In this document: piece by piece, positions 45,065 to 54,914 of the stretch | How positions within the stretch are numbered: the stretch's first letter is position 1 | Layout: the number at the start of each line of letters is the position of its first letter | The notes under the pieces: model-generated | Seen by the model: the letters and a program-made list of their open reading frames with translations, nothing else | What the model was told of the DNA's origin: nothing | The model's database searches: none | Assembly (NCBI GenBank): GCA_012064385.1 | Contig: QRDG01000535.1 | Span: 1,248,860 to 1,312,859 of the forward strand | Source: Puccinellia tenuiflora | Taxonomy: Eukaryota > Streptophyta > Magnoliopsida > Poales > Poaceae | DNA length: 64,000 nucleotides | Direction of reading: 5' to 3' | Made by a program: the position numbers and the translations under genes

Positions 45065-46840
45065 CTATTTTGTTACAACACCAATAAGACAATATCCAAA
45101 GGCCTCGTGACAAGATATGCTCAAAATACCATTATGGTTGCAAATAAGCCAACGGAAAGAACAATTGTTCATCATGCTTTTTGCAACACATAAATCATTG
45201 ACAAGGAAGATCAAGGGAGCATGAAAGTCACAAAGGAAAACCAAAGCACTCACATGTTTGCACGCGAACCAAAGGAAATAGCAATTGTTCAATTTGTTCG
45301 ATGCAAAACATGGAAAAGGGCATAGAGGTGGATTGGTTCCACAACTCTCATGGAAAATGCTCTCAAGAGCTCTTTTTGTCAACTCATGTTCAATTGAAGT
45401 TGACATTATGAAGCGTGAGCCATTACACACAAAATTCCATAAAAAGAAATTGTGTGCATGGTACATGAATGCATCATCCATTATGACGCATCTCTCCATT
45501 TGCACATCACCAAACGCACTACAATCAAATTGAATATATGAAGTATGCGGATGGGCAACATGCAAAACGAAGAAGGAAGCAAACTCAACACTCAAACAAG
45601 AAAAATCTCCAAAATGTGAGAATGCTATGGGGGCAAACTCATTGTCAAGCATTTTATCATCATTGCAAGCAACACATATGAAAGAGAAATTGTTCGACAT
45701 ATTGCATGCAACAATGGGAGAAAATCGGAAAGATTCATAGCAAGGCATGCATGTGTCAAGATCATCACACGTAGGAAATTCCACATGATCAACATTTGTT
45801 TGGAACAAGGTATCACATGGGAATGTGAAAGAATCATAGGTGACATCAAAACAAAAATCCACATCATGCAAGCAATCACAAGTCATCATGTCCACTAGTG
45901 GGATCATGGCATCATCAACACCCATATGCGTACCTTTGTAGTCCCGCTCATGTGAAGTAGGTGTTGTGGTAGAAGTACCGGCGTCCATGTAGCCGACTTG
46001 TTCATCATGTAGACATGGGGTGGCATCGTCTTCATCCTCCATGTACATCTTCTCCATCATAGGCGCCATCATGTCGAGGCTTGGCGTCTCATTGTCCATG
46101 GAACCTAGTAGAACATGAGAGAAAACACTAGAGGTAGAGGGTAAGTTGTTAGAAATCGAAATGTCCTCACTTGACCTATCAACTACCTCTCCCAACTCAA
46201 GGTGTGTATCACTCATTCCCTCAAAGTGGAAGCACTCAATCTCACATATGGTAGAGGCACTCAACTCACTTGCACTCTCACTCAAGTGGGCTAGGTGGCT
46301 CTCATGCTCACATGGGATTGGTACCATCTCATCTTGCCAACACAAAGGGATAGGCCCGGTAGACTCAACTCCATTCGCCACCTTGGTTGAAGGGAAACTC
46401 CCATGCTCAACCTCCTCAACCTTTTCGCCTCCAAAGGTGAATGCCGTAGTGTGGGCATCATCACACGACTCCTTTGCCGAAGGGAACATCCCATGCTCGG
46501 CTTCTTCACTCGGCTTGCCGCCACAAGTGGTAGCATCTTCAATGCTCGTCTGCTTGGCTGAAGGGAAAATCCCATGCTCGACCGTCTTCTCACCGTCTTC
46601 ATGGTCACCATCTTGTAGTGGAGTCGATAATAAGCTCGCTGAAGAGTCATGTGAGGGCTTGAAGAACTTGGATAACCCGGCTATGAACTCCTCGCGGATG
46701 GTCTTGAGGTCGGTCAAGAGCTTGTCGCTATCGGCGTTGGCCTTGAGCTTGGCTTGCTCGATCTCGAAGTTGGCATTGTCGGTGTCGCGCTTGGTCTTCC
46801 ACTCGTCGAGGATGGCCTTGAGTTTGTCCAATTCCTTCAT
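45065..46840 (-). CDS. Family X Cys-rich frame, main part (591 codons, function unknown)
   Basis: Begins with a charged coiled-coil-like helix (KELDKLKAILDEWKTKRDTD), then Ser/Glu-rich linkers with three similar EHG-FPSAK blocks, an acidic patch (KMYMEDEDDATPCLH), and from about residue 330 a Cys- and aromatic-rich region with recurring NNCSFxWxxC and HAHNFFLWNFVC motifs. This second half is closely similar to the frame of family Y (54915-56816). No enzyme motif is found. The stop at 45065-45067 is TAG where family Y has a Ser codon, so it looks like a recent nonsense mutation. Confidence 0.7.
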   Translation of the reverse strand: MKELDKLKAILDEWKTKRDTDNANFEIEQAKLKANADSDKLLTDLKTIREEFIAGLSKFFKPSHDSSASLLSTPLQDGDHEDGEKTVEHGIFPSAKQTSIEDATTCGGKPSEEAEHGMFPSAKESCDDAHTTAFTFGGEKVEEVEHGSFPSTKVANGVESTGPIPLCWQDEMVPIPCEHESHLAHLSESASELSASTICEIECFHFEGMSDTHLELGEVVDRSSEDISISNNLPSTSSVFSHVLLGSMDNETPSLDMMAPMMEKMYMEDEDDATPCLHDEQVGYMDAGTSTTTPTSHERDYKGTHMGVDDAMIPLVDMMTCDCLHDVDFCFDVTYDSFTFPCDTLFQTNVDHVEFPTCDDLDTCMPCYESFRFSPIVACNMSNNFSFICVACNDDKMLDNEFAPIAFSHFGDFSCLSVEFASFFVLHVAHPHTSYIQFDCSAFGDVQMERCVIMDDAFMYHAHNFFLWNFVCNGSRFIMSTSIEHELTKRALESIFHESCGTNPPLCPFPCFASNKLNNCYFLWFACKHVSALVFLCDFHAPLIFLVNDLCVAKSMMNNCSFRWLICNHNGILSISCHEAFGYCLIGVVTK

Positions 46841-46849
46841 GTAGCTTGA

Positions 46850-47593
46850 TCAACGCTTGGATGCCCTTTTGGTTGTGGCACGCGGAGGAGACTCCATATG
46901 ATGTGTACTAGCTGCCATCTTGGAAGTTGATGTAGATGCGTGATGGCGTGGCCTCGAGTAGGTTGTGTCCTCATAGTGACGTCGATGATGATCATGATTA
47001 GACGTACGCCGATGAAGATCCTTGGTGTTCCTTGACGAAGACTCGTGAGCATAGGCACTTTGCGTTGGCCGCCGTCGCGAGGGTGAGGTAGCTTGACGTC
47101 GATGGCGCTCTTGAGTTCTTGGCCTTGAGGATCGTCTAGGTGGGGACTCATCGTCGGTGTCGTCATCCACATGATGTGTAGCGTGTGGGAGATCCTTGAC
47201 GTGCCTTGAGGAGTCGTAGTCCATGTAGGGTCCCGCCACATCATTGTAGTTGTAGTCGTTGTAGTGGTCCGCCATGACGTTGATGCTTGAGGGCTCGAAG
47301 TCGGTGTAGCTCGCCATGTCGTGGACGGTTGCGGCGCCATAGTTGTAGTAGTGGTGGTGCTCCGCCATGAGATCCATGCTTGTGGAGGTGTCGTCGATGT
47401 CGTGGTCCACCATGTCATCCATGCTTGGGGCGCCGTAGTCGTTGTCGCTCATGATGTTATCCATGCTTGGCGCGCTGTAGTCGTTGTCGCTCATGATGTC
47501 ATCCATGCTTGGTGCGCCGTAGTCGTTGTCGCTCATCATGTTCTCGTCATCATGGCCTCCATAGGATGCTCCGCTCTCACTAGACATGGTCAA
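46850..47593 (-). CDS. Family X frame, N-terminal part (247 codons, function unknown)
   Basis: Acidic start with three tandem copies of a 14-residue unit (MSDNDYGAPSMDDI type, a 42-bp DNA repeat at about 47415-47545). A Tyr/His/Asp-rich middle follows, then a strongly basic Arg/His/Ser-rich end (RRSSRPRTQERHRR). It stops at TGA (46852-46850). Four codons later, in the same frame, the next ATG opens the 591-codon part, so both may once have been one protein or may use readthrough. The basic tail could bind nucleic acid, as gag tails do; this is inference only. Confidence 0.6.
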   Translation of the reverse strand: MTMSSESGASYGGHDDENMMSDNDYGAPSMDDIMSDNDYSAPSMDNIMSDNDYGAPSMDDMVDHDIDDTSTSMDLMAEHHHYYNYGAATVHDMASYTDFEPSSINVMADHYNDYNYNDVAGPYMDYDSSRHVKDLPHATHHVDDDTDDESPPRRSSRPRTQERHRRQATSPSRRRPTQSAYAHESSSRNTKDLHRRTSNHDHHRRHYEDTTYSRPRHHASTSTSKMAASTHHMESPPRATTKRASKR

Positions 47594-48955
47594 TCACAAG
47601 ACAAGTGTATATATATGTGGAGGTGAAAGGAACTAAGAAACCAACCTCGCCTATTAGATAGTATTGGAACTAGTGGACCATGCCAAGAGAAACCGATACA
47701 CAAGAATGCGGGTGACTTGAATTTCAAAGATCCAAACGCAACTCCAAAACACACACGGCTTATGAGTGGATAGGTATGAATTGTGGAAAGCAAATGGAAC
47801 AACCGGAAACTGAGATATTGTAAAGGCAAGTAGAGAACCACGATGACCACAAAGCAAATACAAGTCGATCTCAAAGGATATGAGTGAAGCAGATAGAAAC
47901 ACACGCTTTGAAAAGTGGGACTTGTGCAACCAAAATGAGCTAGTGATGGACCTAGCGAAGACTAAAGCTCAAGTTACACAAGTGCAAGAGAAACCAACTC
48001 GATTGCAAATTATTGGTGGGCTATAAGATTTGCACAAAGATACCACACCTATGAATTTTTCATCGAGCTTGCGCGACCTACAATAGATATGGCATTGAGG
48101 CTCTTTCTTTTTTTTCTTTTCTCTTTTTGATTCTTTTCTATTTCTCTTTTGGTCTCTTATTCTCTTTTCTATTTTGCCTCTCACTTTGCTTGCCAACAAC
48201 AACTATATGAACTAGCGCATACAAGTTTTGCTTGGAACACTAAGAGGTATCAAGTGTGCAAAGCCCAAGCAATCATAGATGAGCTAGTCTCAATAGGTAA
48301 GATAGGCACAAATGGCTTGGCTAACAAGTGATGCAAGGTGGGAGAAGATTTGGGAATGTTATACCTTTCGTCGACGATCTTCACCCGTGGAGTGGAATGC
48401 CTCTTCCTTTATCACGAACTATGGTGGCACTAGATGATGGATCAACCGCTATGGTGATGTAGAGCTTGTCGGTAGCTTCGATTAGAGACGAAAATCACCA
48501 AAAACGGAGTCCGGAGTGAAAAGTTATGGCCAAAACAAAAATTTTGCAGGGGTGTCGGCCTGGGGGCCGGCCTGGGCCGGGCTGGAGGCCGGCGGCTTCT
48601 GCCGGGGGTCCGGCCTAGAGGCCAGCCTAGGCCGGGCTGGAGGCCGGCCGGGCTACCTTCCCGTGACGCGAAAAAGTGCGATTTCGGCGGAAAAACGGCC
48701 CGAAAAACACCAAATCGGAGGGGAAATCAAAGGAATTTGGCCATAGGAACGCAAAGGGAGGTAGATCAACAAGTATAGCAATGGATCCACGGATCAAAAC
48801 CTACCAAAACTCACAAGAATCTCAGATCGATCCAAAAGCAATTTGGGGCTATTTTTGGTGGAAATTTTCGAAATTAGCAAAATCAAAGAAAAAATTTGTG
48901 GATTTGGGGGTGGAAACAAAGGAAAATCCGTGGCAACCCTTGCTCTGATACTAAA
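47594..48955 (-). other. Leader of family X with GGCC array
   Basis: Non-coding sequence from PBS to first ATG. A second GGCCGGCC-rich array lies at about 48548-48655, and a pyrimidine tract (plus strand) at 48100-48175. No gene. Confidence 0.6.
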
Positions 48956-49781
48956 TGATGTAGGGGGTTGGCCCGATCTTCACAGATTTGAGGGGAAAAG
49001 AGGATGAACATGAAGAACACGGAGGTGGAAACGAAGAACACGAGGGGAAAAGGGCAAATTCGTGGGGGGATAACTCGCGAAGCCTACGAGGGAGAATCAC
49101 CCGGCAACAAACCCCCAACGGAGCAGCCTCCGGATCCCAAAACCCAAGTCAACAACACGCTTAATGAAACCAATTTCTCTTACCGGCCGGTCCACCGATC
49201 CAATAGAATCCACAAGGGAAAGATTGGTTTGCACTACTAGAGACACCTCAGTGAAAGAGTAGCAACAACAAGAGATTCATCATCCTCCTCGGAGGAACCC
49301 ATCACGGGAAGGAGCAACGCTCAACTCTAGTTCATTCTTCTCTACCTCAAATGGAAAAGGGGGAAAGCTATTTATAGTCTTAGTACAAAAGGGGGTGAAA
49401 GGTGGGGGTCTGGCCTGGGGGCCGGCCTGGAGGCCGGCGGCGTCTGGAGGGGGCCCGGCCTGGTGTCCGGCCTAGGCCGGCTTGGAGGCCGACGTCGTCT
49501 GGAGGGTTGCCGGCCTGGGGGCCGGCCTAGGCTGGCTGGGAGGCCGGCCGGCTCTGGTGGGGTGCCGGCCTGGGGGCCGGCCTCGGTCGGGCTGGAGGCC
49601 GGCCTGCCTGTCTTCGCCTCCTTCTTCCTCTCCTTGTCCATGACGCTTCCTTCTCCTCATCCACGCGTATGCCTTAGTTGATTGGAGTCCATGGAGTTCC
49701 TTGCCACCCTTGGAAGTCCTTGGTGGCTTGTCGTATGTTGGAGTGCTTGACATGGTGTTGTCGTTGGGTTGGCCTACATCA
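48956..49781 (-). repeat. Family X 5' LTR (826 bp)
   Basis: Nearly identical to the 3' LTR; the array (49408-49608) is shorter and rearranged. It is followed in sense by the PBS-like site. The nearly unchanged unique parts suggest a fairly recent insertion. Confidence 0.88.
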
Positions 49782-50040
49782 GTGGGCCCATGCGGCCAAG
49801 GAATCTGGCCACGTGGGGCCCCCTCTTTTGGCCCTCGGACGCTTCCTCGTGTCCATCTTTTGCACATTGCCCTTCTTTTCCATAAAAATTGACGGGGTAT
49901 TTTCCGATTTAATTTTCTGCAAAAACAACTAGAAAAGAGACATTTCTAAAAACAGCGTCAGATCCAGCAGTTTTATTCAAATATGGGAGGATTTTATAAA
50001 GCAAAGTGCTTGGAAAAGTAGATGCATTTTAGGTGCATCA
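49782..50040 (-). repeat. Fragment of the gypsy LTR type seen at 16562-17528
   Basis: About 240 bp match 17290-17528, ending at the same terminus GCATCA (50040). The left end is cut exactly at the family X LTR border (49781). No polypurine tract follows, so this would be the outer edge of a 5' LTR or a solo remnant. Confidence 0.75.
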
Positions 50041-50550
50041 CACACTACGACGGTTTTATGAGGCAGGGTTGTTGTCTTGCGCGGGTCTGGATGGTGATCT
50101 GGATGAAGATTGCGCGGGCAGAGGATTCATCGACCCGACTAGATCTTCTTCTGGCAATGCGAAGGTCGATCTGGTTGGTACGCTGGCGGGGCGGCCCCGG
50201 AGCAGGTGGGATTTGGTGACGTCCTGGTCTTGTGCGGACAGCAGGCTTGTCGACCATGACTGATTCGGTTTCGGACAATGCGGATCTTCGTCCTGGTTGC
50301 TAAGCCGGGGCCGACGGTGGCCCCGGAGTAGGTGGTGTGTGTTGTGGCGTTTGGTCGACTTGCATCGTGTGGAAGGCGGGTCGTCTCGTCTGTGCAATTT
50401 TTTGGCCCTGTTTTACTCTAAACAGGGCATTGTACAGTTTGTATGGTTTTTGGACCCGGTTTCCCTTATAAACTGCGTCAACTCTACTCTATCTATTCGA
50501 GCGGTGGATATCGACCACCTTAAGTAAAAAAGAAAATTGAAAAATCACTT
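50041..50550. other. Unclassified, partly GC-rich
   Basis: No domain in any frame. The ending around 50395-50525 resembles the untranslated 3' part of a plant LINE, but there is no poly(A) or TSD to prove it. Confidence 0.25.
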
Positions 50551-50906
50551 TGACTCCCGAGCATCGGTGCTCCCTTTGTTTGAAAAAAAAATCAATTTTT
50601 TAAAAATGTTTTAAACAAATGTGAAAAAATTGGCATGTTCTCAATGATGTATACTACAAACGTGCAAAATCACAATGCGATATTTTTGTATTATGGGCTA
50701 CACTGGAAAATTAAAACAACTATAATCAGATCTATACATTCTCATTTTTGTGTAGCTTAAAATGCAAAATATTTCGCATTGTGATTTTGTAGGCATGTAG
50801 AAAACAATATTGAGAACATGCATAATTTTTTTCAGATTTTTTTGCAACTTTTAAAAATTGTTTTTGAATTTTTTCAAACAAAGGGGGCACTGATGCTCGG
50901 AGCAAG
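50551..50906. mobile_element. Long-terminal-inverted-repeat MITE (possibly Mutator type)
   Basis: The left arm (CTCCCGAGCATCGGTGCTCC then CTTTGTTTGAAA) pairs with the right arm (TTTCAAACAAAG then GGGGCACTGATGCTCGGAG). Complementarity continues inward (CACAATGCGATA/TTTCGCATTGTG), so the whole ~355 bp can fold back. Non-coding. The TSD is unclear. Confidence 0.7.
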
Positions 50907-51488
50907 AAATATTCACTTGTAACTTGATGATGCAGTGGAAATAGTTAAGATAATGTCACAAAAATTAAAATCCAAATTCGAAACATAACTGAGGTATAAA
51001 AACTACTCCACAAATCTACATATGAACAGTAGCTATACTGCCGAACAGATGTAGTAGTTTAAATTGGACTATGAGTTCATACTATTAACACTATCGACAA
51101 TTAATTCAACTTTTGCGAGATAATAGATACATGTAGTACGTGCTGTGGTTTTATTTCATATTACCTCCGATCCGAAAAGAATGTTGTGGGAAGTGTCATG
51201 TCGCTGTATAAAAATGTATATCAGCTGCGATAAATAATTCGGTGGGGGAGTATATTTTTAAAAACTTATAAATAGATAAAAATAGATAAATCTATTATAT
51301 ATTAATATAAAAATACATGACGGGCAACCAGAAAAAAGAGAATTCCGCTAGAAATTCCCACAAAAATCAGAAACATCTGACCTGTAAACCACAACCATTT
51401 GATCTTTTATGGCTAAGCAAATTACCCACCTCTGCCATTATGTAAACGTACCTCTTCGTTTCTTCACCGTGGATGTGAAATAAACCTA
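50907..51488. other. AT-rich spacer with a worn Stowaway MITE
   Basis: No gene. At 51164-51250 a degenerate Stowaway-like fold-back (CTCCGATCCG...TGGGGGAG) lies between TA dinucleotides. Confidence 0.4.
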
Positions 51489-51905
51489 GCAGATTCATGC
51501 GCCGCCTCCTCCTCCCAGCAGTGGAGGCTCCGCCGCCCGCCACTCGAGGACGCCCGCCACGATTCCAGTGTTCGCCGTCTGCAACCCCAGCCGGCCTACA
51601 ACTCGATCCACGGCACCCAACGCCAACGGCCAAGTCTCCACTGCATCGAACGAGCAGCTCCCAGTCTCCCTATGCACCAACGGCCAGCTCCACAGTCTCC
51701 ACTGCATCGAACGAGCAGCTCCCAGTCTCCTATGCACCAACGGCCAGCTCCACTACGTTGCACCAAACGACCAGCTCCACTGCACCCAGAGGCTCAGCGA
51801 TCGCTTCCCAGGATCCAGCCAAAGCTCCATGTAAAGGTATGCCCTTTTTTTTTATCTGTACTACTATTAAACAAGTAAACTTTTTCTTTCTTAAAGTCAC
51901 CCCAT
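51489..51905 (+). repeat. GC-rich stretch with a 61-bp tandem duplication
   Basis: tctccactgcatcgaacgag begins at 51635 and again at 51696; the unit also contains tatgcaccaacggccagctc. A partial third unit follows. An open frame from 51497 runs through it (Ser/Thr/Pro-rich). Because 61 is not a multiple of three, the repeats are read in different frames, which argues against a conserved protein. Similarity to an exon followed by a GT donor (near 51838) is unproven. Confidence 0.55.
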
Positions 51906-52762
51906 AAAGTGTACCCAACTTAATCTGTACCACCAGATTTTTCCACTTAACGGTATCTGATGGCCCACATTAGTCTAATCGGGGATCGGAGTGTAGTTAA
52001 CAATTAACATTGGCAGACGATACTCTGCCACGGACGAAAGTTTCTGCCGCACACGCAGAAAAAAAAACTGCCGCGCACGATCCGGATGATAATGGCCCGT
52101 CATTTCCCACACGACGCCCCCGCCCCCTCCTCTCCACGCAGCCTCCACTCTAGGCGTCGCCGCCTGACTCGCGCCGCCACTAGCCTTCTGCCCGGGAGGC
52201 GTGGCCGTCGTTTAGTTCATCAGCGCCTCCGCGTTATCGACGGCGAAGAGTTGGTGCGCGCGTAGTAGGCATGCGAGTTCGTCGTTGAGTGCTTTTCATC
52301 GGCGGCAGCTTCGTCCTCAAGAGGATCGGCCTCATGTGCGCTTGATGTGCGGCCTCATGCGCGCCCGATGTGTGGCCTCCATGCAGGTTAATTTGTTGCC
52401 GCACTGATTGATTGGATGGGTGCTGCATATAATCTTGATCTTGCCACGGCGACGAATGCTTTAGACCTTGATGTTTCCTTTGATTCTTGGAAGGATGACG
52501 TGCTGAATTGGGCGATGGCATCCCAAGATTTGTGAATGCCGTGATGTGCTACTGTTATCTGTTGGTGAAATTCACTTGGGCGTTGCGAGCGCTGCGGTCG
52601 CCGGGGCTGTTGTTGTTTGCTGTTCGATGCTGAATCTGTAGTTGATCACCTCATGTGACCAATCGTGTCAGGTCGAACCACAAGGTAGGTTCCGTATTCA
52701 TGTGACATGCTAATTCCAATTCTTATGTGTTGCAACGTTGGAACTCAAATAAATATACATGC
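51906..52762. other. Region left of element Y, no gene recognised
   Basis: Mixed sequence with a GC-rich part at 52080-52350. No domain, no repeat borders. It ends with CATGC, the target duplication of element Y. Confidence 0.4.
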
Positions 52763-53676
52763 TGATGTAGCCCAACCCAACGTCACCACCATATCAAGCA
52801 TTCCAACACATGCCAAGTCACCATGGACATCAAAGGTGAACTCAATCCTCTTTACGAACCCCAATTCGCCGCCTTTGGATGGTATACTCCCTAAGCGTCT
52901 ACCCTTGTACATTACTAGGTGTCACACGACAGGTACGGACGCCAAGGGAGATGCCGAGGGAGCCCAAGAGTCGAAGCCATCCAAGGTGCACGCATGGAAG
53001 CGGAGGAAGAAGAAGCGGGGAGAAGATGAAGAAGGAGGCGGAGACAGGCTGGCCGGCCTCCAGGCCGGCCACCCACCAGAGCCGGTCGGCCTCCCAGCCG
53101 GACCCCAGGCCGGCCACCCACCTGCGCCCGCCGGCCTCCCAGCCGGCCTAGGCCGTCCCCAGGCCGGTCCCCCACCTGCGCCCGCCGGCCTCCCAGCCGG
53201 GCTAGGCCGGCCCCCAGGCCGGTCTCCCGCATCCTGCACTCCTTTTGTACTACGCCTATAAATAGCACTCCCCTCTTTCCTTTCTAGGGATAGACTAAGA
53301 ATAGAACTTTGAGCTTTGCTCCTACCTTCCCTTTGTGGAATTCATGGCCACACTAGACTTCTCTAGGTGATGTACAAGGCCCCTCTTTGTGTACGGTCTC
53401 TCATAAGTATGATTCTACCTTCGGGTCTCTCGTGCTTGTGATTCTACCGTTCGCTCACCAATCTCTCCCGAAGATTCTACCTCGCGGCCTCTCTTCGGGA
53501 TTCTATTGGTCCGGTTGATCCTACCGGTGAGGGAAAAGGAACTCGAAGGGTAAGTCCTTCTTGCGGTTGCGATCCGAGTTGGTCTCCCGTTTATCTTTGT
53601 GTTTTCCCCTTTTGGTTCTTCGCATCCACCGCTTGCCATCCGTCTATCCGTGAAGATCGGGCCACGAGCCAAATCA
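52763..53676 (+). repeat. Family Y 5' LTR (914 bp)
   Basis: Starts TGATGTAGCCC. GGCC array at 53041-53228, TATAAATAG at about 53259, end AAATCA before the PBS. Confidence 0.9.
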
Positions 53677-54914
53677 TATGGTATCAGAAGCTTTGGTTGC
53701 CACGGATTAGACCGTTGATTTGCCACTTTTTCCACCAAATTTTTTTCTTCTTCTTGCCCAATTTCGAAAATCCACACCAAAAATAGCCTCACGCAATTTT
53801 GGACCGATCTATCGTTTGGGTGCGTTTTGGTAGTTTTGATCCACGGATCTATCACCTAAGGACCCCTTCCACCTTTCTATTGCGTCACTTTTAGCCAATT
53901 TTGCCCAGAAATTGAAGGATTTGGAGGATTTGCGAATTTGCCCATTTTCGAGTTCGTCAGTCAGGCCGGCCTCCAGCCCAGCCCAGGCCGGCCACCAGGC
54001 CGGACCCCAGGCAGACGCAGCCGGCCCCCAGGCCGGCCTAGGCCGGCACCCAGGCCGGTTTCCCTGCTTTTTCCCTCCTTTTCCAATTTTTGTTTTAGGC
54101 ATTTCTCCTTCGAGGTTTCTCCGATTGCATTGATTTTTGACATCACGCGAAGCTTGCAACATCATCTACGCAATCGCATCGGAGTCACCTACACCACCTC
54201 ATCCGCAAGCTCAAGTTCGTCATCGACTTTGGAAGGTATAACTTGCGACAAAACCCCATCCTCTTCGCGATCTAATCCCATAGGAGCTAGCTCCCGTCAA
54301 TTGCGGGCATTGTACAAGTGCGACACTAAGTGAGTGCATGTCTTGTAGTGAACCTTACCATCGTCTAGTAGTCTCGGCTCGTGCAAAAAATCCATAAAAA
54401 AATGAGTCGAGGTCCTACAATCTTAGTCCTGCAAGCTCCGAACGATCAAGAGTGTTGAGAAAGAGTGAGTGCGCATTTGTGCAAATCGGGTGCCCTTCAA
54501 AGCAATAGAGCTAGTTGTCCTTCGAGCGGTGTTGCGACACAAGCATAGTCTTCATTAGGCCCTCTTGGCTCACCCCTATAGTCGCATCACCCACTTTCAT
54601 CTCCACGTGTGTGTTCCATTGTTGGTTTGTGTGGTTGGTTCTTTTCATTTTGGATCAGTGTGGTTATCCTCTACCTTTAACAATATCCTTTTCGTTGATT
54701 GTTCCATTTGCTTTACCACCTTCCCTACCGAGCTCCTCATAAGTGTGTGTGTTGGTGATTTGCTCTTGGATCGCTTCTTGCAAAATGCGTTACCCTTGCG
54801 ACGTGACTTCTCACTCGCCAAGGACCACAAGGCTCAATACTATCTTCGAAGGTAAGAGACGGTCAGGTTGATCTTCACTAACCACCATATACACGAGACC
54901 TTTGTGTCTTCACC
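53677..54914 (+). other. Leader of family Y with GGCC array
   Basis: Non-coding from PBS to ATG. A GGCCGGCC-rich array lies at about 53961-54060, the same relative place as in family X. The rest is unique leader sequence. Confidence 0.6.

Larger units (their letters stand above)
43760..49781 (-). mobile_element. Non-autonomous LTR retrotransposon, family X
   Basis: Two LTRs in direct orientation (43760-44604 and 48956-49781) enclose a 4.35-kb interior. PBS-like TAGTATCAGAGCAAGG lies at 48953-48938, and a polypurine tract GAAGGAGGGGAGA abuts the 3' LTR. The interior has one long minus-strand frame, 47593-44597, with two in-frame stops and no gag knuckle, protease, RT, RNase H or integrase. 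Flanking 5-mers (AAGAA and GTGGG) do not match, so at least one side was rearranged after insertion. Confidence 0.88.

Noticed and set aside
46146..46844. Plus-strand 232-codon frame
   Set aside because: Antisense shadow of the family X Cys-rich frame, which is conserved in family Y on its sense strand.
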